Assembly (NCBI GenBank): GCA_002362105.1
Contig: DETD01000012.1
Span: 1-61,149, forward strand
Direction: 5' to 3'
DNA from: Bacteroidales bacterium UBA3297
GTDB lineage: Bacteria; Bacteroidota; Bacteroidia; Bacteroidales; Paludibacteraceae
Length of the DNA stretch: 61,149 nucleotides
Shown piece after piece: positions 18,601-27,308 of this stretch. The notes under the pieces are model-generated. The model saw only the letters and a list, made by a program, of their open reading frames with translations. It searched no databases and was not told the DNA's origin. Position 1 is the stretch's first letter, and each line of letters starts with the position of its first letter. A program made the position numbers and the translations under genes.

Positions 18601-19887
18601 CTACTTGTCAAAATTTATGCGCCCGTTTGTGTCATCGTAGCTGATGCCCCACGAGATGAAGGGTTCCAGACTTTTGTCGTGGTACTGCTTAATGCCAAGG
18701 AAGCCGGCATAGAAACGCATCTTCCTCGTTTCAACCCCCTCGTTGTTGCTTATTTTCCATTCAAATGGAACTTCTACAATCCCGCATGGAAAGCGGTCGG
18801 TGGTCAGATTGTTGGTGCTGGTTATCCCTTTCTCGAGGTACGGATTGGGATGGAACGAGACTTCATATTTGCGGATTCCGCTGAGGGAGGTTTTTACCTC
18901 GTCGTCGTCAGAAAAAGCTGTTATGTAGGGGAACAGTTGGTGTATCCATCCGGTTATGGAGTAGATTTCGTATTCGCGTTTTATCTTGTAGATGTTTTTC
19001 CAGAATTTGCGGTTGGCACGGCCTTTCGACGCAGCGATAAACTGGTCGAGAATAGGTTCGAGGCAGGACTTCCATTGTTGGAGTCCCAACGAATCGAGTA
19101 CCGATAGTTTCCGCTTTAACTCCTTCCAGTCGGCGGTAGTACCTTTCAGCGTTATGTAGGGAATTCCGCACCCCGTTTCTCCCCTATAGGTGTACGCTTT
19201 CTGTTGGGCAAAGAGCAGGGTAACCTGGTAGGCCTGCCGCTCTACCTCGGTAGTGGTGCTGAACTGTGGAACAAAGGCGTCGTAAAAAGCGTTACCCGTG
19301 TATAGCTGGGTGTAGACCGATATAGAATCGACAAGGGCGGCCCATGCCGATTCGTCGGTCCCCAGTTTGTCGTTCCGTATGCTAATTATATTCGGATGCC
19401 CCTGTTTGTACAAGACCTGCTCAAGCGATTTGAAATGCTGGTTGACGTGTATGGCCATTCCCTGGCAGATGGTCAGCCATATCACATCGGGCGAAAGCAC
19501 CAGCGGCTTGTGGCTGTTGTAGGCGCAGGTTACTGTGCTCAGCAATCCGTTGGTTTCGCCAGTAAGTACCAGTTTTAGGTCGCGGTGCTTCTGTGGCATG
19601 TAGCAGATAGGGTTAGACAGCAACGCGGAGAAGGCTTTTTCGCCAGCGAGTTCGTATTCGTAATTTGTGGAAACGGCTACTTTATCTACCACAAAACGGA
19701 CTCCCTCCGGATTTTGTTTCTCGGCACATTCCCGTGGGTTGTACGCTTCTGTGGTGTCTTCCGCCAGCTCGTCTTCTGTTTCTTGTGGGAGCGGGGTGGC
19801 GGCTATAAAAGCAGAGGCAGACAGAACCGACAGCACTGCGCCGGCAATGGCGCAGGCAGTCTTCTGTGGAAAGTGCTTATGGGGCAT
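18601..19887 (-). CDS. DUF4419-family exported protein
   Basis: About 428 residues from MPHKHF at 19887. The frame also has an ATG at 19909-19911 directly abutting the stop of the upstream transporter gene. A signal peptide (ACAIAGAVLSVLSASAFIAA) precedes an acidic linker. The body matches the DUF4419 pattern: WLTICQGMAIHVNQHF, WKELKRKLSVLDSLGLQQW, the LEPILDQFI helix and ITGWIHQLFPYI. The biochemical role of DUF4419 is unknown to me. It is probably periplasmic or surface located. Tight linkage to the C4-dicarboxylate transporter may reflect co-transcription only. Confidence 0.8.
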   Translation of the reverse strand: MPHKHFPQKTACAIAGAVLSVLSASAFIAATPLPQETEDELAEDTTEAYNPRECAEKQNPEGVRFVVDKVAVSTNYEYELAGEKAFSALLSNPICYMPQKHRDLKLVLTGETNGLLSTVTCAYNSHKPLVLSPDVIWLTICQGMAIHVNQHFKSLEQVLYKQGHPNIISIRNDKLGTDESAWAALVDSISVYTQLYTGNAFYDAFVPQFSTTTEVERQAYQVTLLFAQQKAYTYRGETGCGIPYITLKGTTADWKELKRKLSVLDSLGLQQWKSCLEPILDQFIAASKGRANRKFWKNIYKIKREYEIYSITGWIHQLFPYITAFSDDDEVKTSLSGIRKYEVSFHPNPYLEKGITSTNNLTTDRFPCGIVEVPFEWKISNNEGVETRKMRFYAGFLGIKQYHDKSLEPFISWGISYDDTNGRINFDK

Positions 19888-19911
19888 TAGTCTGTTCGTT
19901 GAAAGTGTCAT

Positions 19912-21276
19912 TTAATAGATAATGGTGGTTATGGCGTAACCCACAATGCAAGAGACGGTTACACTGATAAAGCCCGGCATCATGAACGAGTGGTTGAGCA
20001 GGTATTTGCCGATTACGGTGGTGCCCGAGCGGTCGAAGTTCACGGTCGCAATATCGGACGGATAGTTCGGAATGAAGAAATAGCCGTAAACCGATGGTAG
20101 CAAGCCTAGCAGTACCGGACCCGGTATGTCTAGCGTGTAGGCGAGTGGCAGCATCGACACCACTACCGCACCCTGTGAGTTGATGAGAACCGAAACGGCA
20201 AAGAAAACAAAGGCAATAGACCAAGGGTAATCTTTCACTATCGTGCCCAGGGCGCCCTTCATTTCATCCATATAGTTGCCAAAGTAGGTGTCGGCCAGCC
20301 ACGCAATGCCGTAGATGGCAACAACAGCCACCATGCCCGACTGCCATACAGAGCCCTGCATAGCTTTCTTCGGCTCGGCTTTTGCCACCAGAATCATAAG
20401 GGCAGCCGCTGCAATCATCACAATCTGGATGATGATGTTCATACCAATTGGTTTCATTTTTTCAACTCCGTTCACTACGGCAGGGAAGGCCGGACGGATG
20501 TCGTGACCTATAATCTGGCAGATAGAGAAGCAGACAATAATGGCGAGTGCGCCCATAAAGATGTAGACGCTCCATTTAGCCTCTCTGCTGATTTTCTTGT
20601 CGAGCAGGGTTGCCGAGCTGCCATACATATACTTGTAGGTTTCGGGGTCTTTGCAGCGTTCCTGGAACAGAGGGTCCTTGTCGAGGTCGAGCCCGCGTTT
20701 ATAAGAGGCTGCCGCCGCGCACATCAGTCCGCACAGGCAGGCAGGAATAGTGATGAAGATAACTTCGAGATTGCTGATTTCAAATCCGTTAGCGTGCGAT
20801 ATGGTGACAAACGACGCCACCGCTGCGGCTATGGGCGAGCAGGTGATACCCACCTGGCTGGCAATAGACGCCACGCCACACGGGCGTTCGGGGCGTATGC
20901 CCTGTTTCAGCGAAATGTCGCAGATAATCGGCATCAGCGTATATACCACGTGTCCGGTACCCACCATAACGGTAAGGAAGAAAGTACAGAGCGGAGCAAG
21001 GAAGGTGATACTGCTCGGATGACTTCTCAACAGTTTTTCCGCCAGCTGAATCATCCAGTCCATTCCGCCAGCAGCCTGAAGCATACCGGCGCAGGTAACG
21101 GCGGCTATAATTATGTAGATAACGTCGGTTGGAGGGGTGCCAGGTTTTAGGTTGAATCCCAATACTAGTATGGCCAATCCAATACCCGAAATAGCTCCAA
21201 GTGCCAGTGAGCCGTATCTCGATCCCACGTAGAGCGCTAGTAAAACAACTAGCAGTTGGATAATCATTAGAATCAT
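19912..21276 (-). CDS. Anaerobic C4-dicarboxylate transporter, DcuA/DcuB type
   Basis: About 454 residues from MILMIIQLL at 21276; a longer frame to 21336 adds a polar stretch out of place before the first membrane helix. Ten or more hydrophobic segments span the length. Typical family stretches include IASQVGITCSPIAAAVASF and FFIPNYPSDIATVNFDRSG. The protein exchanges aspartate, fumarate or malate for succinate across the inner membrane, feeding the fumarate respiration that Bacteroidales rely on. DcuA and DcuB cannot be separated by eye. It leads a minus-strand unit with the DUF4419 gene. Confidence 0.9.
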   Translation of the reverse strand: MILMIIQLLVVLLALYVGSRYGSLALGAISGIGLAILVLGFNLKPGTPPTDVIYIIIAAVTCAGMLQAAGGMDWMIQLAEKLLRSHPSSITFLAPLCTFFLTVMVGTGHVVYTLMPIICDISLKQGIRPERPCGVASIASQVGITCSPIAAAVASFVTISHANGFEISNLEVIFITIPACLCGLMCAAAASYKRGLDLDKDPLFQERCKDPETYKYMYGSSATLLDKKISREAKWSVYIFMGALAIIVCFSICQIIGHDIRPAFPAVVNGVEKMKPIGMNIIIQIVMIAAAALMILVAKAEPKKAMQGSVWQSGMVAVVAIYGIAWLADTYFGNYMDEMKGALGTIVKDYPWSIAFVFFAVSVLINSQGAVVVSMLPLAYTLDIPGPVLLGLLPSVYGYFFIPNYPSDIATVNFDRSGTTVIGKYLLNHSFMMPGFISVTVSCIVGYAITTIIY

Positions 21277-21514
21277 ATCGATATTAGTTTTTTGAGTTCG
21301 TTTCAGTAAATATCTAAATTCTAAAGCGCAAATCAAATTTTTTTCAAGGTTATTTTACTGCTTTTTTATCAGTTATCTCGCTAACTTAATATGTTTTACA
21401 GCAGAATACCCCGCAGAAATGTGGTTCCCAGTCAGCCGCTGGGGTAATGCTGTTTTTGTCTGATTTGCTCACTAATGCAGCCGATTTGTACTTTTTGGGT
21501 AGAGATATTCTAGT

Positions 21515-21522
21515 TAAATTTG
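21515..21522 (+). promoter_or_regulatory. -7 box TAAATTTG deciding the next gene's start
   Basis: TAAATTTG lies 24 nt before the ATG at 21546, with a T-rich TTTTTGG at about 21491-21498 as a poor -33 element. An upstream ATG (21447) would be outside the transcript. Confidence 0.4.
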
Positions 21523-21545
21523 TCCCCGACAAAACCCAAACAGTT

Positions 21546-21944
21546 ATGCACCCAATCGATTACCTCGCATATAGAATTTATCTTGCTAATTCCAACCACC
21601 AGCTTTATTCCGATGATCCTCTGTATCCGATACACAAGGCCATGGTTGGAGTTGTATGTGTTGTTATGTTTCCTGTTCAGATTCTAATTGCGGTATTGTT
21701 TTTTCCCTTGGGAGAGGTAGCCATGTCTCTATGCTTTTTGGCGTCTGCAGTAATGATTACATGGATATCTATACACGAGTCGCGGTCGTATTACACCAAA
21801 GAGAAGGTCGAGTCGCTCTGCATCCGTTACAAGGACCATAAACTAAATGCTTGTCCAAACATCCTTCTACTTCTTATTGTCATCTTTTTTGTTTTGCTCT
21901 TTATCGTCTCCACTTCTATCTTATTGGCCCAGTTTTTGGGGTAA
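21546..21944 (+). CDS. Membrane protein, function unknown
   Basis: 132 residues from MHPIDYLAYRIYL; the frame extends up to an ATG at 21447, but a promoter at 21515 favours the shorter form. Three hydrophobic helices are visible (AMVGVVCVVMFPVQILIAVL, MSLCFLASAVMITWISI and ILLLLIVIFFVLLFIVSTSI), with a charged loop SYYTKEKVESLCIRYKDHK between the second and third. No family recognised. It precedes the restriction locus by about 140 bp on the same strand. Confidence 0.6.
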   Translation: MHPIDYLAYRIYLANSNHQLYSDDPLYPIHKAMVGVVCVVMFPVQILIAVLFFPLGEVAMSLCFLASAVMITWISIHESRSYYTKEKVESLCIRYKDHKLNACPNILLLLIVIFFVLLFIVSTSILLAQFLG

Positions 21945-22036
21945 TGCTCGCTGTGAGGGGAAAAAGTAGGGAGACAATTTCTCCCCCTTCCGCCTTGCCG
22001 AACGGGCTTTTTTTGCTAAATTTATCGTTTTGGCAC

Positions 22037-22054
22037 AGTCCGTTTGGGCGGACT
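22037..22054. promoter_or_regulatory. Small dyad upstream of hsdM
   Basis: AGTCCG and CGGACT flank TTTGGG, about 30 bp before the hsdM start. It may be a regulatory site for the restriction locus. Confidence 0.35.
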
Positions 22055-22085
22055 AGTCTACTTTTTGTATAACATGTGATTTTAT

Positions 22086-23585
22086 ATGATAACCGGAGAA
22101 ATTAAAAACCGTATCGACAAAATTTGGGACACGTTCTGGACGGGAGGCATCACCAACTCGCTCACCGTGCTCGAACAGATGACCTACCTCTTCTTTATGA
22201 AGATGCTGGACGATGCCCAGCTGAAGAAGGAGGCCAACGCTATGACTTTGGGCGTTGCCAAAATTAAGGATCCCGTCTTCAAGGAGGGCAACTGGCTGAA
22301 CCCCGACACCCAGAAGGAAATACCGTATGAGAAACTGCGCTGGCACTTTTTCAAGAACGAGGAAAGCGCCCGTATGTTCGATATTGTCCGCAACGATGCC
22401 TTCTCCTTTATCAAGAACATGAACACCGGTGCCGAGTCGGCCTACAGCCGTTTTATGAAGGATGCCGTCTTCTTGTTGCAGAGCCCGAAAACCCTGCAGC
22501 AACTGGTCGATGACATCGATTCCATCGATATGAACAACCGCGACACCATGGGCGACGTCTACGAGTATATTCTCGGTAAAATGGCGGCCAGTGGCAACAA
22601 CGGCCAGTTCAGAACGCCGCGCCACATCATCCGCATGATTGTGGAGCTGATGCGTCCCAGCCTGAAGGATGTGATGTGCGACCCTGCCATGGGTAGCGCC
22701 GGCTTCGTGGTAGAAACGGCCAAATATATTAAAGAGGTCTACGGCTCCGAACTGATGAAGAAAGAGAACGCCGAACATTACCGCAACGGCATGTTCAGCG
22801 GTTTCGATACCGACACCACCATGCTGCGCATAGGTGCCATGAACCTGATGCTGCACGGAGTGGACAACCCCAACGTGAAGTGGCAGAACTCGCTCTCGGC
22901 CGACAATACCGAGGCGGGCAGCTATTCGCTCATATTGGCCAATCCACCTTTTGCGGGCAGTGTCGACAAGACCGACATCGCCAACTCGCTCACTTCCGTA
23001 ACGAACACCACCAAAACCGAGTTGCTGTTCCTCAGCCTGTTTGTGCGTATGCTGCAGTTGGGCGGCCGTTGTGCCAGCATTGTGCCCGACGGCGTTTTGT
23101 TCGGCGGTTCCACCGCCCACAAGGCCATCCGCCAGGAGATTGTCGACCACCAGCGCCTGCAGGCGGTCATCTCCATGCCGAGCGGCGTGTTCCAGCCCTA
23201 TTCGGGCGTTTCCACCGCCATTTTGGTTTTCACCAAGACCGACAACGGCGGTACCGACCATGTCTGGTTCTACGACATGACGGCCGACGGTTTCAGCCTC
23301 GACCAGAAGCGCACCGAGGTGAAGGAAAACGACATCCCCGACGTGGTGTCCCGCTTCCACAACCCCGACGGCGAGAAAGCCCGCACCCGCAAAGACAAGT
23401 CGTTTCTGGTGCCGGTGGAGGAAATCCGCCAGAACGGCTACGACCTCTCCATCAACAAGTACAAGGAGGTTGAGCGCGAGGAAGTGCACTACGAGGCACC
23501 CGAGGTCATTTTTGGCGAGATTGAGGGGCTGGTCGGCAACATTCAGTCTGCTTTGGCCGACTTCAAGGAAAAATACTTGGGCTAA
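22086..23585 (+). CDS. hsdM: Type I restriction-modification, DNA methyltransferase subunit
   Basis: 499 residues, normal for HsdM. The N-terminal helical domain (about 1-150) contains NRIDKIWDTFWTGGITNSL. The methyltransferase domain has the S-adenosylmethionine motif DPAMGSAGF near residue 199 and the N6-adenine motif NPPF near 286. With two copies and one HsdS it methylates adenine in the target; with HsdR it forms the restriction complex. GC content and codon use are visibly richer in C/G than in the neighbouring genes, as in hsdR but not hsdS. A hairpin with T tract follows it before the next gene. Confidence 0.97.
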   Translation: MITGEIKNRIDKIWDTFWTGGITNSLTVLEQMTYLFFMKMLDDAQLKKEANAMTLGVAKIKDPVFKEGNWLNPDTQKEIPYEKLRWHFFKNEESARMFDIVRNDAFSFIKNMNTGAESAYSRFMKDAVFLLQSPKTLQQLVDDIDSIDMNNRDTMGDVYEYILGKMAASGNNGQFRTPRHIIRMIVELMRPSLKDVMCDPAMGSAGFVVETAKYIKEVYGSELMKKENAEHYRNGMFSGFDTDTTMLRIGAMNLMLHGVDNPNVKWQNSLSADNTEAGSYSLILANPPFAGSVDKTDIANSLTSVTNTTKTELLFLSLFVRMLQLGGRCASIVPDGVLFGGSTAHKAIRQEIVDHQRLQAVISMPSGVFQPYSGVSTAILVFTKTDNGGTDHVWFYDMTADGFSLDQKRTEVKENDIPDVVSRFHNPDGEKARTRKDKSFLVPVEEIRQNGYDLSINKYKEVEREEVHYEAPEVIFGEIEGLVGNIQSALADFKEKYLG

Positions 23586-23586
23586 G

Positions 23587-23663
23587 TTCGGCAGACGCGT
23601 TTGCCGAATTACAGATAACTGACATTTAGTTGATTATAGAAACGTTCGCCAATGGCGAACGTT
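23587..23663. repeat. Two palindromes after hsdM, second terminator-like
   Basis: TTCGGCA / TGCCGAA (23587-23608) is followed by AACGTTCGCC / GGCGAACGTT with a 3-nt loop and TTTT (23641-23663). A third stem, CGGCAGA / TCTGCCG, lies inside the next coding frame (23761-23778). The second hairpin could reduce read-through into hsdS. Confidence 0.7.
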
Positions 23664-23678
23664 TTAAAAACGCAATTC

Positions 23679-23861
23679 ATGAACGAGCAAAACCACATAA
23701 ACGATGCCGTAGGCTTGATAAAGACCGCCATTCTGCAAAGCCAGGCTACGTTTGCTAATCCGGCAGATACGTCTGCCGAATTTCTAAAAGATGTTGACTG
23801 TGAAATAAATATGCTTCATCCACTCTTACAAAACGCATCGGAAAAGGAGGGAAAAGTATGA
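23679..23861 (+). CDS. Small protein between hsdM and hsdS
   Basis: 60 residues from MNEQNHINDAVGLIK at 23679. An earlier in-frame ATG (23652) lies inside a hairpin loop and is rejected. Its stop overlaps the hsdS start by ATGA, so the two are translationally coupled. The sequence is a helix followed by EFLKDVDCEINMLHPLLQNA and has no known motif. Part of it (PADTSAEF) is encoded by an inserted palindrome, so the original frame may have been modified. Confidence 0.55.
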   Translation: MNEQNHINDAVGLIKTAILQSQATFANPADTSAEFLKDVDCEINMLHPLLQNASEKEGKV

Positions 23862-25039
23862 AGCAGAACTGGGAATATAAAAAGTTGGGGGAGGTGTGTG
23901 AAAGTGATTTAGGCAAAACTCTTAACCAATCAAAGGATACGGGCAATCTCCAACCATACCTTTGTTCTGTTAATATACAGTGGGATGGTATTGACTTAAC
24001 AACAATTAAACAAGCGAAATTTGAGGATGATGAAATTGATCGTTATTCCGTCAAAGAAGGAGACCTTCTTATTTGCGAAGGTGGAGATGTGGGACGAGCT
24101 GCCATCTGGAAAGGAAAACCTATGCTTTACCAGAATGCACTTCATCGAGTTCGTTTCAATGAGAGCGTGATTGCACGTTTTGCGTTGTTATATCTTCGTC
24201 ATTTGAAAACAATTGGTGATATTGATACAAAATATAGTAGGGGGGTAACCATAAAGCATCTTGTAAAAACATCGTTGAATTCCATTCCCATCCCCGTTCC
24301 CCCTCTCTCCACCCAAACAGCCATTGTATCGGAGCTGGACGCCCTCTCGGCCATCATAGCCGACCACAAGTCACTCCTGAAAAAATACGATGAATTGGAG
24401 CAATCCATCTTCTACGATATGTTTGGCGACCCCGTTAAAAATGATAAGGGATGGGAGGTGAAGAAGTTGGGGGAAATTGTTATAAAAACATCATTAGGTT
24501 TAATAAAATCTGGAAATGAGCAAAATACAGACCATACTTATCTCTACTTTAAAATGAACAATATAGGAGATAATGGTCATGTGGATTTGTCAAAAGTGAC
24601 TAGAATAGAAGCCAATGAACAAGAATTAATAAAGTATTCTTTAAACGAAGGGGATTTCTTATTTAATACAAGAAATAGCTTCGAATTGGTTGGTAAAACA
24701 TGTGTATATCGTAAAATTGAAGATTATGTTATATATAATAATAATATCATGAAATTTCAATTTATGGAAGGTGTGTCAACAATCTTCTTAAACATGTTAT
24801 TTCAAGATTATTATATAAAAAAACAGTTAGATTCTATAAAAAAGGGCACAACAAGCGTTTGGGCTATATACTACAAAGACTTAAAAAATATAGATATCCT
24901 TTTCCCTCCAGAAGAACTCCAGCAGGTGTTTGCCTTAAAAATTGAGGCGATAGAGTCGATGAAGGCCGACACGAAAAAGAGCCTTGCAAAGAGCGAGGAA
25001 CTGTTTAACGCAAGAATGGATTATTATTTTAACGCATAA
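23858..25039 (+). CDS. hsdS: Type I restriction-modification, specificity subunit
   Basis: 393 residues with the usual two half-subunits. The first target-recognition domain (about 1-145) starts NWEYKKLGEVCE and ends at the central PPLSTQTAIVSELDAL helix. The second repeats the same opening (GWEVKKLGEIVIK, near 202-215) and ends in a PPEELQQVFALK helix near 350. The C-terminal coiled coil holds KKSLAKSEELFNARM. It gives the enzyme its two-part DNA target. The AT-rich recognition domains contrast with the GC-rich conserved parts, the normal sign of domain exchange. A relic of another hsdS end lies at 25976-26068. Confidence 0.95.
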   Translation: MKQNWEYKKLGEVCESDLGKTLNQSKDTGNLQPYLCSVNIQWDGIDLTTIKQAKFEDDEIDRYSVKEGDLLICEGGDVGRAAIWKGKPMLYQNALHRVRFNESVIARFALLYLRHLKTIGDIDTKYSRGVTIKHLVKTSLNSIPIPVPPLSTQTAIVSELDALSAIIADHKSLLKKYDELEQSIFYDMFGDPVKNDKGWEVKKLGEIVIKTSLGLIKSGNEQNTDHTYLYFKMNNIGDNGHVDLSKVTRIEANEQELIKYSLNEGDFLFNTRNSFELVGKTCVYRKIEDYVIYNNNIMKFQFMEGVSTIFLNMLFQDYYIKKQLDSIKKGTTSVWAIYYKDLKNIDILFPPEELQQVFALKIEAIESMKADTKKSLAKSEELFNARMDYYFNA

Positions 25040-25052
25040 TTTAAAGTATAAA

Positions 25053-25970
25053 ATGAATAAAATTTCTGTTTTCCTTTTTTCTGTAAGTGTTTCAGTGTGC
25101 GCTTTTGAATGTAACGCACAAACGGTTAGTGGCAATGTTGCCGGATACGACTATGTGGACCTCGGTTTGGCGAGTGGCAGACTTTGGGCGACCTGCAATG
25201 TGGGTGCTTCCAAGCCAACCGAGTACGGCGACTACTTCGCCTGGGGTGAAACCGTACCCAAAACAAGCTTTAGCTATAAAAACTACAAATGGGCGAAGAG
25301 CGAAACGAGTTATACCAAATACTGCACAAACAGTTATTACGGTACGGTCGACTACCTCTATGTGTTAGTGGAAGAAGACGATGCCGCTATCGCTAACTGG
25401 GGCATTGGTTGGAGAATGCCGACTACGGAAGAGCAGGTGGAACTGGTGAACGGATGTAACTGGGAAAGTGTTAAAAACTACAATGGCTCGGGTATTGCCG
25501 GCCGACTGGGCACCAGTAAGACCAATGGCAACACCATTTTCTTCCCCTACACCGGCACTGGCGCTCCAGTGATGAAAGACCACACTTTTGGAGACTATTG
25601 GTCTTCTTCTGTCTACAAGAACAATTCTGACGAGGCAAGAATTATTGAATTCACCGAAAAGAGCATAAGTAAAAGTTACTTATGCGTGCGAACCAATGGT
25701 GAAAGCGTTCGTGCCGTTGTCTCTGGCAAGGTGGCTGGAACTGAACTTGTTGCGAACCAAGGGCTGATGTCTTACTGCGTAAATGGCGGCACCTTGCAGA
25801 TTGGCAACGCCACTGCAAAAAGCAAAGTGCAGGTGTTCGACCTGAACGGTAAAGAGGTGGCTACGGCTGTTACCGACGCCGACGGCCAGGCGGAAATAGC
25901 CCTGCTCGGCACAAACGGCGTTTATGTCGTTACGGTCGGCAACCAGTCGGTGAAGGTGGTCTTGAAGTAA
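25053..25970 (+). CDS. Exported FISUMP (Fib_succ_major) protein with T9SS-like tail
   Basis: 305 residues from MNKISVFLF; a longer frame overlaps hsdS. A signal peptide ends near CNAQ. The Fib_succ_major domain (about 28-230) has YDYVDLGLASGRLWATCNVG, YGDYFAWGE, WRMPTTEEQVEL and YWSSS, ending in VRAVVSG. The last ~70 residues (VQVFDLNGKEVATAVTDADG to GVYVVTVGNQSVKVVLK) resemble a T9SS type A sorting tail. It is probably a surface or secreted protein unrelated to restriction, placed inside the locus between hsdS and the ATPase gene. Confidence 0.85.
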   Translation: MNKISVFLFSVSVSVCAFECNAQTVSGNVAGYDYVDLGLASGRLWATCNVGASKPTEYGDYFAWGETVPKTSFSYKNYKWAKSETSYTKYCTNSYYGTVDYLYVLVEEDDAAIANWGIGWRMPTTEEQVELVNGCNWESVKNYNGSGIAGRLGTSKTNGNTIFFPYTGTGAPVMKDHTFGDYWSSSVYKNNSDEARIIEFTEKSISKSYLCVRTNGESVRAVVSGKVAGTELVANQGLMSYCVNGGTLQIGNATAKSKVQVFDLNGKEVATAVTDADGQAEIALLGTNGVYVVTVGNQSVKVVLK

Positions 25971-25975
25971 AAAGT

Positions 25976-26068
25976 CTTCCCCCCATCTGGCAAGGGTTTG
26001 CCTTAAATAGCCTCGAAAAGGTCGAAGAACTCTTCAAGGCACCGATGTGGGGGGAGTGCTTTAATTAA
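25976..26068 (+). pseudogene. Relic of an hsdS 3' end
   Basis: The frame reads LPPIWQGFALNSLEKVEELF then KAPMWGECFN and a stop. It aligns with the end of the intact HsdS (PPEELQQVFALK, then KKSLAKSEELFNARMDYYFN) with an internal deletion. The FISUMP gene thus lies between the true hsdS end and this second, decayed end. Confidence 0.6.
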
Positions 26069-26183
26069 AATTCAGTTTTCATACCACACGATACTTTGTG
26101 TATTTTATTGAAGAAAATAGAAATATGGTTTACATTTACATTGTATTTCAGTTTTCGAAGAAAATAATAAACAGAGAAAGTAA

Positions 26184-27188
26184 ATGATAAAGGAAATTCA
26201 CATAAAGTCTTTTGGACCCATTGCTGATTTGAACGAAAAAAATCTTGGCAAGATTAATTTGATTATTGGGCATAATGGTTCAGGTAAAACATTCATGCTG
26301 AAAACTTTGTTTGCTGCTACGAAAACTGTCGAGCGCTTTCAGAGGGGAAATGATCCACGAACAACTAAAGAATTATTGTCTAATTGTTTATGGTGGACTT
26401 TTCAGACAAAACAACTGAAAGACTTAGTGAAAAAAAGAGATGACAAACTTGAATTTTTGATGAAGAATGAGAAAGGTGAGTCTTTTTCGTTCGAATTTGG
26501 CAACTCTACAATAAAAGAGGTCTCTTCTGTTCAGAACAATTACACCCCAACTGAGACAAACTCCATCTTTCTTCCTGCTAAGGAGGTGCTCTCTCTGCAA
26601 AACATTATCCTTTCCAGCCGTGAAAATAGCCAGGTATTCGGATTTGACGAGACCTACTTTGATCTTGCTAAAGCGCTAAGACCTTCCATTAAAGGTCGTA
26701 ATGCTGAATCGTTCTCAAATGCTAGAAAAACCTTGAAGACTGCAATTGGAGGAAGAATCCAGTTCGACGATAAAAAAAACACGTGGATCTTCAAGGATAA
26801 TCAAAACAGGTCTTTTGACATTGATATCACTTCTGAAGGCATTAAGAAAATATCCATCTTAGATAGTCTGTTAGGTAACCATTACCTCTGCAGAGATTCC
26901 ATCATCTTTATCGATGAATTAGAATCGAACCTCCATCCCCAACTGATAAGACAGTTTTTGGAGATTATTTCTCTACTGGCAAAGGATGGACTTCAATTCT
27001 TCATTACAACACATAACTACTTTGTGATTAAGAGGCTTTATATTCTGGCACATAAATATAAAATATCTGTTCCAACATTTTCTTTTTCCGATAAAGAGGT
27101 CTCAATATCAGACCTGAAGGATGAGATGCCAAGTAATCCGATTATAGATGAAAGTATAAACATTTACAAGGAGGAAATCAGTCTATGA
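26184..27188 (+). CDS. AAA-family (ABC/OLD-like) ATPase
   Basis: 334 residues. The Walker A motif GHNGSGKT is at about 29-36, a signature-like stretch lies in the middle, the Walker B motif FIDELESNLHP is near 243-253, and FFITTHNYFVIKRL follows. This is the compact AAA_15/AAA_21 type found in many defence and toxin systems with a nuclease or RNase partner. It overlaps the next 38-codon frame by ATGA, so a coupled partner is expected. The gene is AT-rich, unlike flanking hsdR. It may be a separate defence cassette inserted in the restriction locus. Confidence 0.8.
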   Translation: MIKEIHIKSFGPIADLNEKNLGKINLIIGHNGSGKTFMLKTLFAATKTVERFQRGNDPRTTKELLSNCLWWTFQTKQLKDLVKKRDDKLEFLMKNEKGESFSFEFGNSTIKEVSSVQNNYTPTETNSIFLPAKEVLSLQNIILSSRENSQVFGFDETYFDLAKALRPSIKGRNAESFSNARKTLKTAIGGRIQFDDKKNTWIFKDNQNRSFDIDITSEGIKKISILDSLLGNHYLCRDSIIFIDELESNLHPQLIRQFLEIISLLAKDGLQFFITTHNYFVIKRLYILAHKYKISVPTFSFSDKEVSISDLKDEMPSNPIIDESINIYKEEISL

Positions 27189-27301
27189 CAATAATTATCA
27201 ACGAGTCTGGCATGGACTTTCCTGTTGAGGAAGATAATACTTTCATAATAGAGAAAAGCGGAAGTGTTGTTTTACTTCCCTTAAAACGAGCGAACAAATA
27301 G
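27185..27301 (+). CDS. 38-residue coupled partner of the ATPase, possibly truncated
   Basis: The frame starts within the ATPase stop (ATGA) and reads MTIIINESGMDFPVEEDN, then TFIIEKSGSVVLLPLKRANK, stopping 7 bp before hsdR. Four-base overlap argues for real translation. My recollection is that ATPases of this kind are followed by longer nuclease-like proteins that begin in a similar way (short strand, xFxVxxxxTFxIEKS); if so, this is the stump of a deleted effector. That cannot be verified here. Confidence 0.5.
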   Translation: MTIIINESGMDFPVEEDNTFIIEKSGSVVLLPLKRANK

Positions 27302-27308
27302 TTTGCCT

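Noticed and set aside
22053..23489. 478-residue open frame opposite hsdM
   Set aside because: It is antisense to an intact HsdM with all motifs; His/Val/Gly-rich composition marks a shadow.
23858..26068. Phase-variable hsdS inversion system
   Set aside because: Only one intact hsdS, the relic is in the same orientation, and no recombinase or inverted repeats were found.
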